This document shows, one piece after another, positions 30,511-41,205 of a stretch of DNA of 64,000 bases. Positions within the stretch are counted from its first letter, which is position 1. Each line of letters starts with the position of its first letter. This DNA comes from Symsagittifera roscoffensis (taxonomy: Eukaryota > Xenacoelomorpha > Acoela > Convolutidae): assembly GCF_963678635.1 (NCBI RefSeq), contig NC_087067.1:56953964-57017963 (forward strand), in the 5' to 3' direction. The position numbers were made by a program, and so were the translations under genes. Under the pieces are notes generated by a model that did no database searches, was not told the origin of the DNA, and worked only from the letters and a program-made list of their open reading frames with translations.

Positions 30511-31430
30511 TCCTCCACCCCCGAAGGAGCGAGAACCGGAACGAGCTTAACGAGCGGCCGAGTGTAGTTTCCGGAAACGGTCCTTAGTTTTGCGGAGCGG
30601 GCGGTGTTGTCTTTGCCGTAGTTTAGCGACATTATGCGTGCTAGTGGGTAGTGGCCCCTAGTGCTAGTGGATTCAACTAACCACACCATATCTCCCGTTT
30701 TCAAAGAGTATTCGGGAGGAGTTTGCGTACGACTGCGCACGGGCATAGCGTTTAGAGTGAGAATAGTTTTCACTCGACCTCAGAGACGGAAACGTTAGAC
30801 TGTGCTGACCTAAGAGGAAATGATTCGGCGTCAAAGCCTCAAGACTATCGGGGTCGTCAGAAACGGGAGTGAGTGGACGGGCGTTTAGTGAACCTTCAAC
30901 TAGGCACATGGTTGTGTTCAAAATCTCGTCAGTCAACTTTCTTGACCCTAAGATTGCATAAAACACACGCTTACAACTGCGCACTAATCGCTCCCATGCT
31001 CCACCTTGATGTGGTGCACTTGGCGGATTATACTTCCACTTAATGCCTTTGTGTACGAGCGACAGTGGAGCTTCTGCGTTCCAATTTTTGATGCACAGAA
31101 GAAGCTCTTTTTCGGCTCCTACAAAGTTTGTTCCGTTGTCCGACCAAATTATTGAGGGTGTTCCTCGCCTAAAAATAAAGTGCTCGAAAGCCATCACACA
31201 TGAACTTGTGTCCATGGATGGAACCAACTCAATGTGAATTGCGCGAGTCGTTAAGCAAGTAAATAGAAAACCCCCGCGTTTCTCGGAAGATCGACGAATG
31301 GTTACATGAAATGGTTCAAAATAATCGACGCCGCAGTTCGAGAACGGTGGCTGGCGGTAACCTAGACGCTCCGCGGGAAGGTCAGACATCATTGGAGTAA
31401 CGGTTTTCGCTTTTCGCTTTCTACAGCACA
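30495..31430 (-). pseudogene. BEL integrase core and C-terminal domain
   Basis: VTPMMSDLPAERLGYRQPPF, GVDYFEPFHV, TTRAIHIELVPSMDTSSCVM, IIWSDNGTNFVGAEKEL, PSAPHQGGAWERLVRS give the DDE integrase: Asp in GVDYF, Asp in WSDNGTNF, Glu in GGAWERL. A frame change near 30740 leads to the C-terminal domain (GDMVWLVES, LARIMSLNYGKD, RPLVKLVPVL), which ends inside the 3' LTR. A TGA near 31434 cuts the zinc-binding region (H, stop, VCCRKRKAKT). Inserts element DNA in the intact family. Confidence 0.85.
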
Positions 31431-31463
31431 CTCAATGTGTTTCAATAGCTCTTAGTGCAAATC

Positions 31464-32960
31464 TTAAGCGTAGTACAACAAATTGCTGATGAATGGCGGA
31501 ACGACTGACTGATGTTCGTGCTTAATGTGATAAAAACGGAGAAACAATCGGATTAGGCGATGGCGGCTATCCAAAATTATTGGATGGCGAGTTTCGAATG
31601 CGGTTGCAGAGAGACGTTGGATACGGCCGGTAGATCTAATTAATTCCTTCGGCCTGATAAAAGGCGAATACGATGATATACGGCTCGCTGTTTTCACATA
31701 TTTTCCAGCTGCTAATTGTTTACTTTCAGCTGGGAATGACTCTAACTGCGAAAGTTGCAAAAGTTTTTCCTCTGAAATAACAAGTTCTGCTGGATCAATT
31801 ATGGCCTTATCTGTTGATCTGAAATGTCTATGCTTAGGTGAGAGTCCCAACATATATGCGACTAGTCGCTTTATCTTGGAGAACGAGCTATACTCTTCCC
31901 AAGGGAAGGCAAAGTCAGTCGAAACTGCAGTGCACGGAAAATTGGAAGAGACCTCTAAACCCTCGTTTAGATCCTAGACCGAACCATCCAGGCGAATTTG
32001 GTCAGTAACTTCCCTATTTGGATTGAAAGGCCAATCAGAAGTTTTCAAAAAGGAAGGGCCGTTTACCCAACTGCTTTGCTTGAGGGAGTCAGCAGTAATA
32101 CCTTTAGTTCCGGTGTCAGCGGGGTTGTCTCCACTCAAAACATGGAACCATTGGTCAATTGATGTTGACTCCAGAATCTCGGCTACTCGATTGGCTACAA
32201 ACACGGGCTGTTTGCTTGTCGAGTTCAACCACTGAAGGACTGTTGTGCTGTCAGTCCACATGAACGCTTTGGAAATACTCAGTGTCAGAGCTTTCTCGAT
32301 ATCATCCTTCAGGCGACTGGCAAGAAGCGCAGCCTGAATTTTCAACTTCGGAATTGAAAGCATCTTCATCGGGGCTACCCTTGCTTTACCGAAAACAAAC
32401 GCTAGTTGACATTTGGAACAGGCGTTTTTTTGAGCTCGAAGGAATGCTACAGAACAGAAAACGTTCAATGAGCTATCACCGAACATGTGCAGCTCAACCT
32501 CATCTACTGAGAACTCAAAATAGCAACGAGATACTTTGAGCTGCCCTAAAACTGGCAAGCCAGAGTGCCATTCAGTGAATCTGCGGCACAACTCAATTGG
32601 CAGTAGGTCGTCCCACTGTTGGCCACTCAATCTCCAGATATCTTTCAGTAACAAACGTGCGCGTACGGTATACGGGGCGACAAGACCTATGGGGTCGAAC
32701 ACGGAGGACACAAAACTAAGGACCGATCGCTGCGTAACAGAGTCTTTGAGTTCGCGGTTGACTCCTCTGCTCACAACCAACGTATCGATGACGTGGTCCC
32801 ATTTGAGACCGAGAACATGCGATGCGGTTTCCGGATTAATTGCAGCGTTAATAATTTCCTTACTGTTGTTAGCGCTGGTCTTAGGGGGATTTAGTTTCGA
32901 AGACAAATTGGGAAATAATAATTTTTGTAAGATTAAACCCACCCAACTTAAGCAGTTCAA
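31464..32960 (-). pseudogene. BEL RT end, RNase H and integrase N-terminus
   Basis: 32960-31977 reads KLNPPKTSANNSKEI, HVLGLKWDHVIDTLVVSRG, SSVFDPIGLVAPYTVRAR (typical 'A17' region), then RNase H landmarks MFGDSSLNVF, KLKIQAALLASRL, MWTDSTTVLQWLNS, GDNPADTGTKG. One TAG at 31974-31976 interrupts. The same frame resumes with FPWEEYSSFSKIKRLVAYM and integrase-leading RHPIILDSRHRLIRLFLRFY to a stop at 31464. A frameshift near 32930 separates it from the RT core. Confidence 0.8.
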
Positions 32961-34113
32961 CTAAACTGCGACTTAACCTTAAAGCAGTTTCTGGGTTTTT
33001 CACAGACCAAAGGTAGTCATCCATGTAAAAGTTGTTAAGCACGGCGCAAGCGGCATCGGGGTAACGATCTTGGTTATCGACGGCTGTTCGGCGAAGAGCA
33101 TAGTTAGCACATGTCGGAGAATCTTTCGCTCCAAATATATTCCTTGTATATTGAAATACACTCACATCTGATGTGGGGTCCTCCCGCCACAAAAAACGCA
33201 AGGAACGTTGATCGCTTTCTAGTAAGCCGACCTGCATAAACATGCCTTCGATATCTGCGGCCTTCGATGTCTCCTCAGGTCGTGACTTATTCTGACTCAC
33301 ACGCATAAGTTCATGTGCCTCAGCCTTGTCGCGGAGCCAATCATTAAAGTCTAAAACGATTGGCTGTCTCCAACATTTCTTTACAGAGTGGAGAGACCGT
33401 GACTCTTTCATATTTGGAGGCAATTTTGAAATAACTTGATTCAAAACGGATGTACTCTTCAAGTCATACTCATATCCTAACGATTTTAAAACTGCGACAA
33501 GACTGGATATACAGGAAGCGAAACTGATAATGCTTTCTGAATTGTGCATTTTGAGAGGTGGAAAATTCGAAAGTTTTTCAAGATGAGCTGCCACAATCGT
33601 CTGTGGTTGTCCAAATTTCCTCTCTAGAGTTTTCAAAGCGTTCTTGTAGAATACTCCACTGTAAGCGAATTCGGCAATTGCATTCTTCGCTTTGCCTGAA
33701 ACGAGAGTTTTGAGATATGTCAGTTTGACATCATCACTTAAAACTTTTGTAAGATTAAACCCACCCAACTTAAGCAGTTCAACTAAACTGCGACTTAACC
33801 TTAAAGCAGTTTCTGGGTTTTTCACAGACCAAAGGTAGTCATCCATGTAAAAGTTGTTAAGCACGGCGCAAGCGGCATCGGGGTAACGATCTTGGTTATC
33901 GACGGCTGTTCGGCGAAGAGCATAGTTAGCACATGTCGGAGAATCTTTCGCTCCAAATATATTCCTTGTATATTGAAATACACTCACATCTGATGTGGGG
34001 TCCTCCCGCCACAAAAAACGCAAGGAACGTTGATCGCTTTCTAGTAAGCCGACCTGCATAAACATGCCTTCGATATCTGCGGAAATTGCGTATTTGTGCT
34101 CTCGGAAGCGCAT
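32900..34113 (-). pseudogene. BEL reverse transcriptase with inserted gag segment and duplicated RT segment
   Basis: A single open frame of about 405 aa reads RT (ISADIEGMFMQVGLLESD, FQYTRNIFGAKDSPTCANYA, NFYMDDYLWSV with the YMDD active site, KLGGFNLTK), then switches to gag sequence (VLSDDVKLTYLKTLVSGKAK to SQNKSRPEETSK), then repeats the RT segment. DNA 33254-33742 equals 35586-36072 (gag), and 32926-33253 equals 33743-34081. A TTTTG microhomology lies at one join. The frame survives both joins, but a functional RT is impossible with the catalytic palm split this way. Confidence 0.85.
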
Positions 34114-34460
34114 TGAAACGAATAAAGGTTCTGAAGCAGATCGGGGCCGACGAGAAAGGAGTTATTCAGTGAATTGCCGTGAAATCTAGAAGCACCGTTT
34201 AAAACGCGCCGAACTTTGCCGGGTTTGTTCGGATTTAAAACTGGGTGGTGCGGTACGTACCATTCTCGGTCTGAACGGTTTTTTGAGTCGTGAGGGCTAA
34301 CCGGGACCACGTAACCCTTCTCGACATCACTTCGGTTATCTGATGCGTATTGAGTTTTCAGGTTTAAATCTTTCTCTAGACTCTTTTCAAGAGACTCAAA
34401 CTGGACTAACGAAGCGTAAAAGTTATCGGGAAGATGAATTTTGTCATCAGCCCAGAGCAT
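34041..34460 (-). pseudogene. BEL region between protease and RT
   Basis: MLWADDKIHLPDNFYASLVQ, VVPVSPHDSKNRSDREWYVP, HHPVLNPNKPGKVRRVLNGA, SLNNSFLVGPDLLQNL: the usual BEL lead-in to RT (the 'YLPHH.V..P....K.RVV.D' motif). A frameshift near 34470 separates it from the gag-protease frame, and another near 34120 from the RT palm. Confidence 0.75.
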
Positions 34461-34469
34461 TCCGACAAT

Positions 34470-36661
34470 ATAACGACTGCCATCATGAATCGTGGTAGAT
34501 CAAGAATTTTTTGTGCACGTTTATCAGCTGAGGAACGAGGATCAGCTTGTTTAAACGGGCCATACGACTCTAGCTCGTACCATTTCTTCACTTGGTCAGC
34601 AAGTGCTACGTCTTCAACATTGCACTTGAAAGTGGTGGCTCGAACACCAATTGGTGATGGAAGTGGGCCACTGAGAACCCAGCCAATGGGCATACGGACA
34701 GCGACAGGAGCGTTTTGATTTCGTCCTTGGAAGTATTCGAGAGGCTTGATTGCATGAAAAACATCCTGCCCTAATATCATCTCAATGTCGGAATAGTTGT
34801 AGTCAATAGGTTTAATTGGCTGCAGATGTGGAAACCTGTCCTGGAGAATGGTAACGTCAATGGTTTCGGAATCAACGCTCAAACTGTCTTTCACAAACGG
34901 CGTAACCCTAAACGAGTATTCATGGTGGTCGAACTCGGCAAAAACATTCACTTCGACTTGTTGCGTGGGAACGGATACCGTCGAATTGAAGCCGTTTACC
35001 AGAATATCTAGCTGTTGGCCAGTTAAATTTAAACGCTGTGCTAGGCCCGCCGAGACCCATGAGTGGGTACAACAGGAATCGCACATTACAAGAGCAGTGG
35101 TCACATCTGTGTGTGAACTTATTTCCAATTGAAGCACAGGAAGGAGTCCCGTTAGTTTCTTGTAAGACGACGAACCGGCTACGTTCGATGACGAAGTTTG
35201 CGGCTTATTCCGGTTCGGCGGGGCGGTACTGTTTGAATTCGAATGGCTTGCATTATTGCTATTGTTTAACTCTTTGTTTGCAGACCTTACGCTGAAAACT
35301 TTCTCAGCACCATGTAACAAGACATTATGGGTGCTTTCACAACCAGGCTTAGTGCATCTGCGGTCTTTAGGGCATTTTCGGAACATGTGATCAGGTTGAA
35401 AGCAAGCAAAACACAACCTATTTTGTGCGGAGAATTGATCTCGTTGAGTTGGGGTCTTTTCCTTAAACACAGAACAACTCCAGAGTGGGTGTTTACCATT
35501 GCACTGGAGGCACGGAGCATAAATTGGTTTTTCAACTTTTGAAGCAGCGGCAAAAACTTTTGTAGGTGGTTTATGAAAACCAGTCTTTGAAGTCTCCTCA
35601 GGTCGTGACTTATTCTGACTCACACGCATAAGTTCATGTGCCTCAGCCTTGTCGCGGAGCCAATCATTAAAGTCTAAAACGATTGGCTGTCTCCAACATT
35701 TCTTTACAGAGTGGAGAGACCGTGACTCTTTCATATTTGGAGGCAATTTTGAAATAACTTGATTCAAAACGGATGTACTCTTCAAGTCATACTCATATCC
35801 TAACGATTTTAAAACTGCGACAAGACTGGATATACAGGAAGCGAAACTGATAATGCTTTCTGAATTGTGCATTTTGAGAGGTGGAAAATTCGAAAGTTTT
35901 TCAAGATGAGCTGCCACAATCGTCTGTGGTTGTCCAAATTTCCTCTCTAGAGTTTTCAAAGCGTTCTTGTAGAATACTCCACTGTAAGCGAATTCGGCAA
36001 TTGCATTCTTCGCTTTGCCTGAAACGAGAGTTTTGAGATATGTCAGTTTGACATCATCACTTAAAACTTTTGCATCGATTGCACTTTTGAACTGACCAAA
36101 CCATTCAGGCCACTGCAACGGATTTCCGTCGAAAGAAGACAATTTCCATTCAGGCAAGGGACCTTTCTGGCTCAGTGTCAAGATTTCAGATAGATCTTGA
36201 TTTGTGATTGGTTTACTGCTCGAGGACGTAAATGGGCCATATTGTTTGTTCTCATTTGTATAAGGCGCCATCAGCGGTTTTGAATAGATTGCAGCGTCTA
36301 AAGCTTTAGGATCACCGACATAAAAAGTTGTTCCTCCGCTAGAGAACGGTTGAACATTCGATGGCTGTGTGACATAATATGAGTTAGGGGAGAAGGTGAC
36401 TGTTGGAGGATTGAGAGGACCAACGTTAGTTGGTAAAAGCGGTTGGTACACAAAATTTGCGGAATTACCTGGGAAAAAGGTTTGTTGAGCAATGGAAATT
36501 GAGCTCGTCGGGATATTAGAATGATGAAAACTACTCTGCATCAAAGGGTTGTAGTTGTATAGGTTGGTCAAAGGTAGCTGTTCCTGTGGCTCATACGTAC
36601 TGTTTAACTTTTGGATTTGGCAAGCTGACACTTGTATTTGATGTATGAGGGACGTTAACAT
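34470..36661 (-). pseudogene. BEL gag-protease polyprotein
   Basis: 751-aa frame. The central part (PEWKLSSFDGNPLQWPEWFG to LDFNDWLRDKAEAHEL) is the DUF1759 capsid-like domain. Zinc knuckles follow (CLQCNGKHPLWSC, CFACFQPDHMFRKCPKDRRC). The retropepsin-like DUF1758 region comes next: ALVMCDSCCTHSWVS in place of the usual D(S/T)G..S, then IEMILGQDVFHAIKP and VRMPIGWVLSGPLPS. The end runs ADKRAQKILDLPRFM, where the frame is lost. The gag portion at 35586-36072 is the donor of the copy in RT. Confidence 0.85.
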
Positions 36662-37510
36662 TCTGTGAGTTTATACACGTGGTTTCGAAATAATCAGCAA
36701 ATGGATGTGAGTTATTAATCATCGTCAAATTTCTAATGAAAGGCGGTTTAATACTTGAAAATGACAAGAACTCGGAAGCTGGTTCCAGATTGACACTTTG
36801 GACTGGCGCCACGGGCTGAACTATTTCCTGAGTTGGGAATTGAGTGTTCACCCAACTCTACGACGAAGTTCGCAAATTTCAGAGGCGTCCTTCAGATATT
36901 CAGCCTCTTCGATAGTTGCTTCAGCTAGCTTTTGACGGCTTTCCTCTACAACCACATCAAGATCAAAATGACCCTTCATCGACTGAATCTGGATCTCTTG
37001 CTTTTTCAAACGAAGCTTAGCCTCTACTTGGCGTTCAACTTCCTCGCGTCTAATTTTTGCAAGGGCTGCTTTTCTTCGACGCTCACTCGAAGTCATTGAT
37101 GCAATCTTAGAACGCTGTGAAAGGGGTTTCTTGGAACGGACGGATTCGCTTGGCGTTGGGGTTCGTGCAGTTGCTACCTGGTCCTCTTATTGTTTAATTT
37201 GAAAGTAATTTTTAGCTGGACCTAATACATCGTCATGTTTTGCAGTGGTAGATCCTAGGTAAAACTCAAGTTGATTTATTGTTTCAGCAGCGTTGTTGCT
37301 GTGCATTGACAAAGATTTAAGCTCATCATTTTTCTCTATAATTTTTTGTAAGCAAATGCTAGGTTTTTCTATGTACGTTTCAATTTTAGCTGGTCTATCA
37401 TTCGCACTTATATATTCCGTAATTTTGGCATGGTAATCGAAAAGATTTGTTTCTAACTCTTTCCTGGCAAGATAAATTTTGTTTAGCTTCTGGCCGAGAT
37501 CAAGCTCCAT
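36600..37510 (-). pseudogene. BEL gag N-terminus, interrupted
   Basis: From ATG 37510: MELDLGQKLNKIYLARKEL, ITEYISANDRPAKIETYI, with an in-frame TAA at 37187-37189. The same frame continues ATARTPTPSESVRSKKP and SSERRRKAALAKIRREEV, a long charged coiled coil (VEAKLRLKKQEIQIQSM), to a stop at 36848. The Pro/Ser/Asn-rich spacer (36851-36591) is in another frame before joining the 751-aa frame. Helical starts and coiled coil are usual for BEL gag. Confidence 0.7.
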
Positions 37511-37709
37511 TTTGAAATATTTGTTTCTAAATAAGAGCAAAAAAAATAGTGTCGGTTGACGGAATCAAACTAGAGTCAATTCAAGTAGCCGCGTCATATA
37601 CCGAACAAGAGGATCCTCGCAAGACCCCTACAATTCTCGTTGCCTACGGAACAGAAGGACAACAAACTACAAGATTGAAAATAAAGATGAATTTAACTAA
37701 TAAAAAAAA

Positions 37710-38357
37710 TCAAGGTTTATAATGCCTAACAAATGTTAAATATTCTTCGACTGTTGTCATTTGTGAAATCTTTTGCTTATCTGCTTTTCTTTTCCTTGAA
37801 CTTGGTCGACGACTTTTAACTTTATTGATAAGTTCGGACTGATTGGGGAAATAATGTCGAATGATTCTCAAATTTTTTATTTCTAAAAATGCCGGAGGAT
37901 GAATTAATTTAAGCTTACGAATTAATTGTTTATTGCTAGCTTTTCTTTTTGATATTAAATGTTTGGTCACATTAATTGTTAATATTCCTGGTTCAACCAA
38001 ACGTCCGTAAATATTAGGGGTATTTTGACGGTGTACGTAAACACTGGCTGATATTTTGTTTTTATACTCTTCTAAAATTTTAATCAGACTTTCTGGTGTA
38101 AGTGGGTTATCGTTGTTTGATCTATGCTTGCTCAATGAATTATTAATAACATCATGCCAAATTATAAAGTTTCTCTCTACCATACATTTTGGGGAATTGC
38201 TTAAAAGATATTGAACAGTCTTTTGCCGGTTATTTGCATTCAAATTAAAGCTTAAACCTGGAACTGCTTCAAAAGTGTCGTCGAGGCGTTTTTGTAGAGT
38301 TAATGGTAATGTATTTACGGAGTGATGGAGAGAACTCGCAGCAATGATGAACACCAT
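37710..38357 (-). CDS. Intact accessory ORF in the BEL leader, 215 aa, unknown
   Basis: The longest undamaged frame of the provirus and on the same strand as gag-pol, between primer site and gag. Starts MVFIIAASSLHHSVNTL, then LQKRLDDTFEAVPGLSF, ERNFIIWHDVINNSLSKHRS, EYKNKISASVYVHRQNTP, NIYGRLVEPGILTINVTKHL, and a basic tail (KSRRPSSRKRKADKQK). The WHDVINNS phrase and alternating strands and helices suggest a folded alpha/beta enzyme, and the tail a nuclear or nucleic-acid-binding signal. I cannot name the family. Standard BEL elements have no gene here. Confidence 0.6.
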   Translation of the reverse strand: MVFIIAASSLHHSVNTLPLTLQKRLDDTFEAVPGLSFNLNANNRQKTVQYLLSNSPKCMVERNFIIWHDVINNSLSKHRSNNDNPLTPESLIKILEEYKNKISASVYVHRQNTPNIYGRLVEPGILTINVTKHLISKRKASNKQLIRKLKLIHPPAFLEIKNLRIIRHYFPNQSELINKVKSRRPSSRKRKADKQKISQMTTVEEYLTFVRHYKP

Positions 38358-39491
38358 TGAGAGTGATAAGCGATACGGATGTTTTTATTGGCAATCAATT
38401 TAAGGAGTCTGTTAATGAAAGTCGTCACATAGAAAAAAAAATTATCACGATATTAACTTTCAGAACCCTTAGCTGAGGGTTTTGTAAGGTTTTCGAAGCA
38501 GTACTATTTAAGTTAACGCGTACGGTTTATCGGTTAAACTCAACGACTTTACGGCGAAACGGTAGTAGTAACGGTCGCGGCGGTATGCGGCCGAAAACGG
38601 GGCGAGCCGAGCAAATTTTTAAAGTTTATCTAACCACTGGAGGAAACCGAGGTAGGGATTCACTCAAAAAAATTGCTCGACACGATTGACGGTTAAAACG
38701 GTTGAACGGGCGAGACGAAAACGGTGTTTTCCGATTTTGCTCTAAATTCGGGCAAAAAAATTAAAAAAATTTTTTTGTCAGTGAAAGTTTTAGGAAATGA
38801 CATTTTTTTTCGAGAAATTTTTTTTTTTTGAAAATTTTAATTCAATTTTTTTTTGCGAAAATTTTTTGGAAAAATTTTCTGAATTTTTTTTTCACAATAT
38901 TGTTTGGGTTCGAGACTATCCTGGGGTAATAGGGTACTGGGTATGAGCTGGGATTAGGTATCTAGTACGGTCTTAATCGGTTTGCAATTAACAACATCGT
39001 ATGAAATTTTATAGCACTGATAATCAAAAAAGTAGCACTTTTTTTCGATTAAAAAACAAGCACAAATTAGATTCTAAAAGTTAGTTGAAAGCACAGGTTC
39101 GATCTTACAAGTTTTTTGCAGGTAGTTCACCAGGCCTGAGTCCAAAAGTACACGAAGATTCCACAAAAAAAACCACTTTCCGTCTTGTGTGATGTCGGCA
39201 TCTGAGTTGTCGGCTTTGTTGGAAGTTGTTGAACTTCTGAGATCTAGTTTGTCGGCTGCTCACTTTGGCGGATTTCCATTGATAGGATATTTCGGTTAAT
39301 TAGGCCACATCGTCTTTCGGCTAGTTTACGTACCAGTTTGTTCCTTTTTCGGCCAGCTGGTAGGCTCAGCTAGTTGATAGATCCCGCTCTTCTGGTTTGA
39401 TTTCCTACTTCGGATATTTAGGCAGAATCGTCTTTCGGCTAGTTCACGTATCGGTTTGTTTTCTGTTTCCAGGTCCTTGGTTTTTTGTTTC
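38358..39491. other. BEL untranslated leader
   Basis: 1.1 kb with no ORF. Contains mixed T/A runs near 38755-38895 and an imperfect 135-bp doublet near 39280 and 39420 sharing CGTCTTTCGGCTAGTT(T/C)ACGTA. Packaging or translation signals may lie here but none can be read. Confidence 0.5.
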
Positions 39492-39509
39492 CCGATTGGC
39501 GCGGCACCA
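39492..39509 (-). promoter_or_regulatory. BEL primer-binding site
   Basis: Read on the minus strand, TGGTGCCGCGCCAATCGG starts three bases after the LTR end. It begins TGG, complementary to a tRNA CCA end, as required for minus-strand priming. Which tRNA is used is not clear. Confidence 0.65.
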
Positions 39510-39512
39510 AAA

Positions 39513-39971
39513 TATTCTGGCCTTTTTTATAACTTTTTTATAACTTATAAAAACAGGAAACAGAATCGGTTTAATTCAAGAGAATCAATAAACGGCGAAT
39601 TTTAGTTATTTTTATTGCACGGAATAAGCAACAACATTACACGTATCAAATTAAAAAGTGGGCTTGTTCATGCCCTGATTTGTGTGACTTATGTGTTTTT
39701 TCACAATGAGTTCATACTTAGTTCACGCAGTTTAATTAACAGATACTCAATTGCAAACCAATTTTGAACCGATTAAAATATTAGCATTTTATGTTCTGTC
39801 AGGTTCGTCTCAAATAGGATTCTCAAATGAAACGACTTAGGTGAGAATCGAACCCACGCCGAACTCCCCGGAACGCACTATGTATACGCTGAGCTATATA
39901 GCTGATATTGCTAAGCAACTATACTGGCTTTATACTATACTTTCATACTTTAATGCTATGTAGCATTAACA
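39513..39971 (-). repeat. BEL 5' LTR
   Basis: 459 bp, same limits as the solo LTR (TGTTAATGC to GGCCAGAATA on the minus strand). CTTTT follows at 39972-39976 and the same MITE right half as beside the solo LTR. The tRNA-like A/B boxes recur at 39841-39904. Confidence 0.85.
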
Positions 39972-40470
39972 CTTTTGGACAATAATTACTGAAAATTTTA
40001 TTAAAATTTTTACATCGACCGAGAGCAAATGATATGAACTACCCTCTCTGAAAGTCTCAATTTTTAATTTGATGCAAAATCTAGCGCAAACGATAAAAAC
40101 TGGCATTTTCAGGCCCTGAAAAAACTGGTGAGTGCATCAAATTTAAAAATGAAACTATAGCATCAAACTAAAAAATGAGAGAGTAATTCATATCATTTGT
40201 TGTCGGTCGACGTAAAAATTTTGTTAAATTGTCAAAGAAAATTTTGTCCAAAATGGTCCTTAAAGGCTGTTAAGAAAGTTAAAGCCTGAATTTGCGTCCA
40301 GTGTATAATCCATAGAAAAATTGTAAAATAGGCTTCTACCCCTTCAGACCACTTATAAGCATCACTTTTATGGTGTAGCGATAAGTATGAAGACTAGAAA
40401 TGTTTTTCATAGACTAACTAGTCCGAATACCAAAGTTTCGAACAATCGAGAAACACGAACAAAAAAAAAC
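39972..40470. repeat. Second copy of MITE right half and flank
   Basis: Matches 29918-30418 almost base for base (for example CATAAACTAACTAG versus CATAGACTAACTAG). Identity stops at AACAAAAAAAAACAT. It is the true outer flank of the provirus. Confidence 0.85.
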
Positions 40471-40596
40471 ATTTTTTTAAAAAAATGGGTCTGTGAGGGA
40501 GGAAAAACCGCAAGATTCTACAATTTGCAAACGAATTCAATGTATAGAGTTAGAAAGCAAAATATCTGTATATAAGAAGCAAGCATGGGGGAATAA

Positions 40597-40953
40597 GTGG
40601 AAAAAAGCTCGATTGCAGTATGGCTGATAGTGTTGATGTCGTTGTTTCTCTTTGCATGTTCCATTTGGTGCACGATTATGATGAGCTTGATGAAAGAAAT
40701 GGACAACATAATGTCACTGGGGAATGTCGAACACAGAGTTCAAGATGAGTTTATCAGGAGTTGCAATCATAGATCAACAGCAGAAAATTGTGACTACTGT
40801 ACAGAGCAAAAAAATCATCACCTTACTCTACCCACCGCTAATAAACAGTTTTTTGCTTTTCCTCATCACAGTCCCCAAGCAGTGATTGATTTATCTGTGT
40901 TATGTATTTTACAGTTTTGGGGTTTGTTGACTATGATGGGTGGGAAAAACTAA
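40597..40953 (+). CDS. Possible single-pass membrane protein, incomplete start
   Basis: 119-codon frame: a hydrophobic helix (IAVWLIVLMSLFLFACSIW), then SLMKEMDNIMSLGNVEHRV, a His/Cys-containing stretch (RSTAENCDYCTEQKNHH) and a second hydrophobic end. Helix followed by a short amphipathic segment and 'DEF' vaguely recalls nematode cuticle-collagen N-termini, but no Gly-X-Y follows. The nearest ATG (40585) is followed by an in-frame TAA, so an upstream exon or a pseudogene is implied. Confidence 0.3.
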   Translation: MEKSSIAVWLIVLMSLFLFACSIWCTIMMSLMKEMDNIMSLGNVEHRVQDEFIRSCNHRSTAENCDYCTEQKNHHLTLPTANKQFFAFPHHSPQAVIDLSVLCILQFWGLLTMMGGKN

Positions 40954-41021
40954 TTTTTACAGCTTTTACTGTCCGTACGTTTTTCAAAAAAAAAATCATG
41001 TCAAAAGTATAACAATTTTTG

Positions 41022-41140
41022 GCTCTTTTCCAGTTCCGCCTTTGTTTTTTAAATTGAAAATTTTTCTTTAAACAAATTGCGTTAACACGTGTCAGCGTGC
41101 ACATGTGACCAAAATTTTCACAATATTTTTAAGATCTGAG
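41022..41140 (+). mobile_element. Truncated MITE of the GGCTCTTTTCC family
   Basis: Starts GGCTCTTTTCCAGTTCCGCC and shares the AACACGTGTCAGCGTGC region with the 57354-57567 member (in diverged form). Its right end is missing where the 2.2-kb duplicated unit begins. Confidence 0.5.
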
Positions 41141-41205
41141 TAGTATGCATATAGTGCGTTAGGATGGGGGGGTTGTCATACATGGATGACCATCAGGTAT
41201 AAATC

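Larger units (their letters stand above)
30419..39971 (-). mobile_element. BEL/Pao LTR retrotransposon provirus
   Basis: Runs from the 5' LTR (39513-39971), through primer-binding site, leader with extra ORF, gag (DUF1759, zinc knuckles), protease, reverse transcriptase, RNase H and integrase (with DUF5641-type end), to a truncated 3' LTR. The gene order and domains are diagnostic of BEL/Pao. Several stops and shifts plus an internal shuffle of gag and RT inactivate it. Confidence 0.9.
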
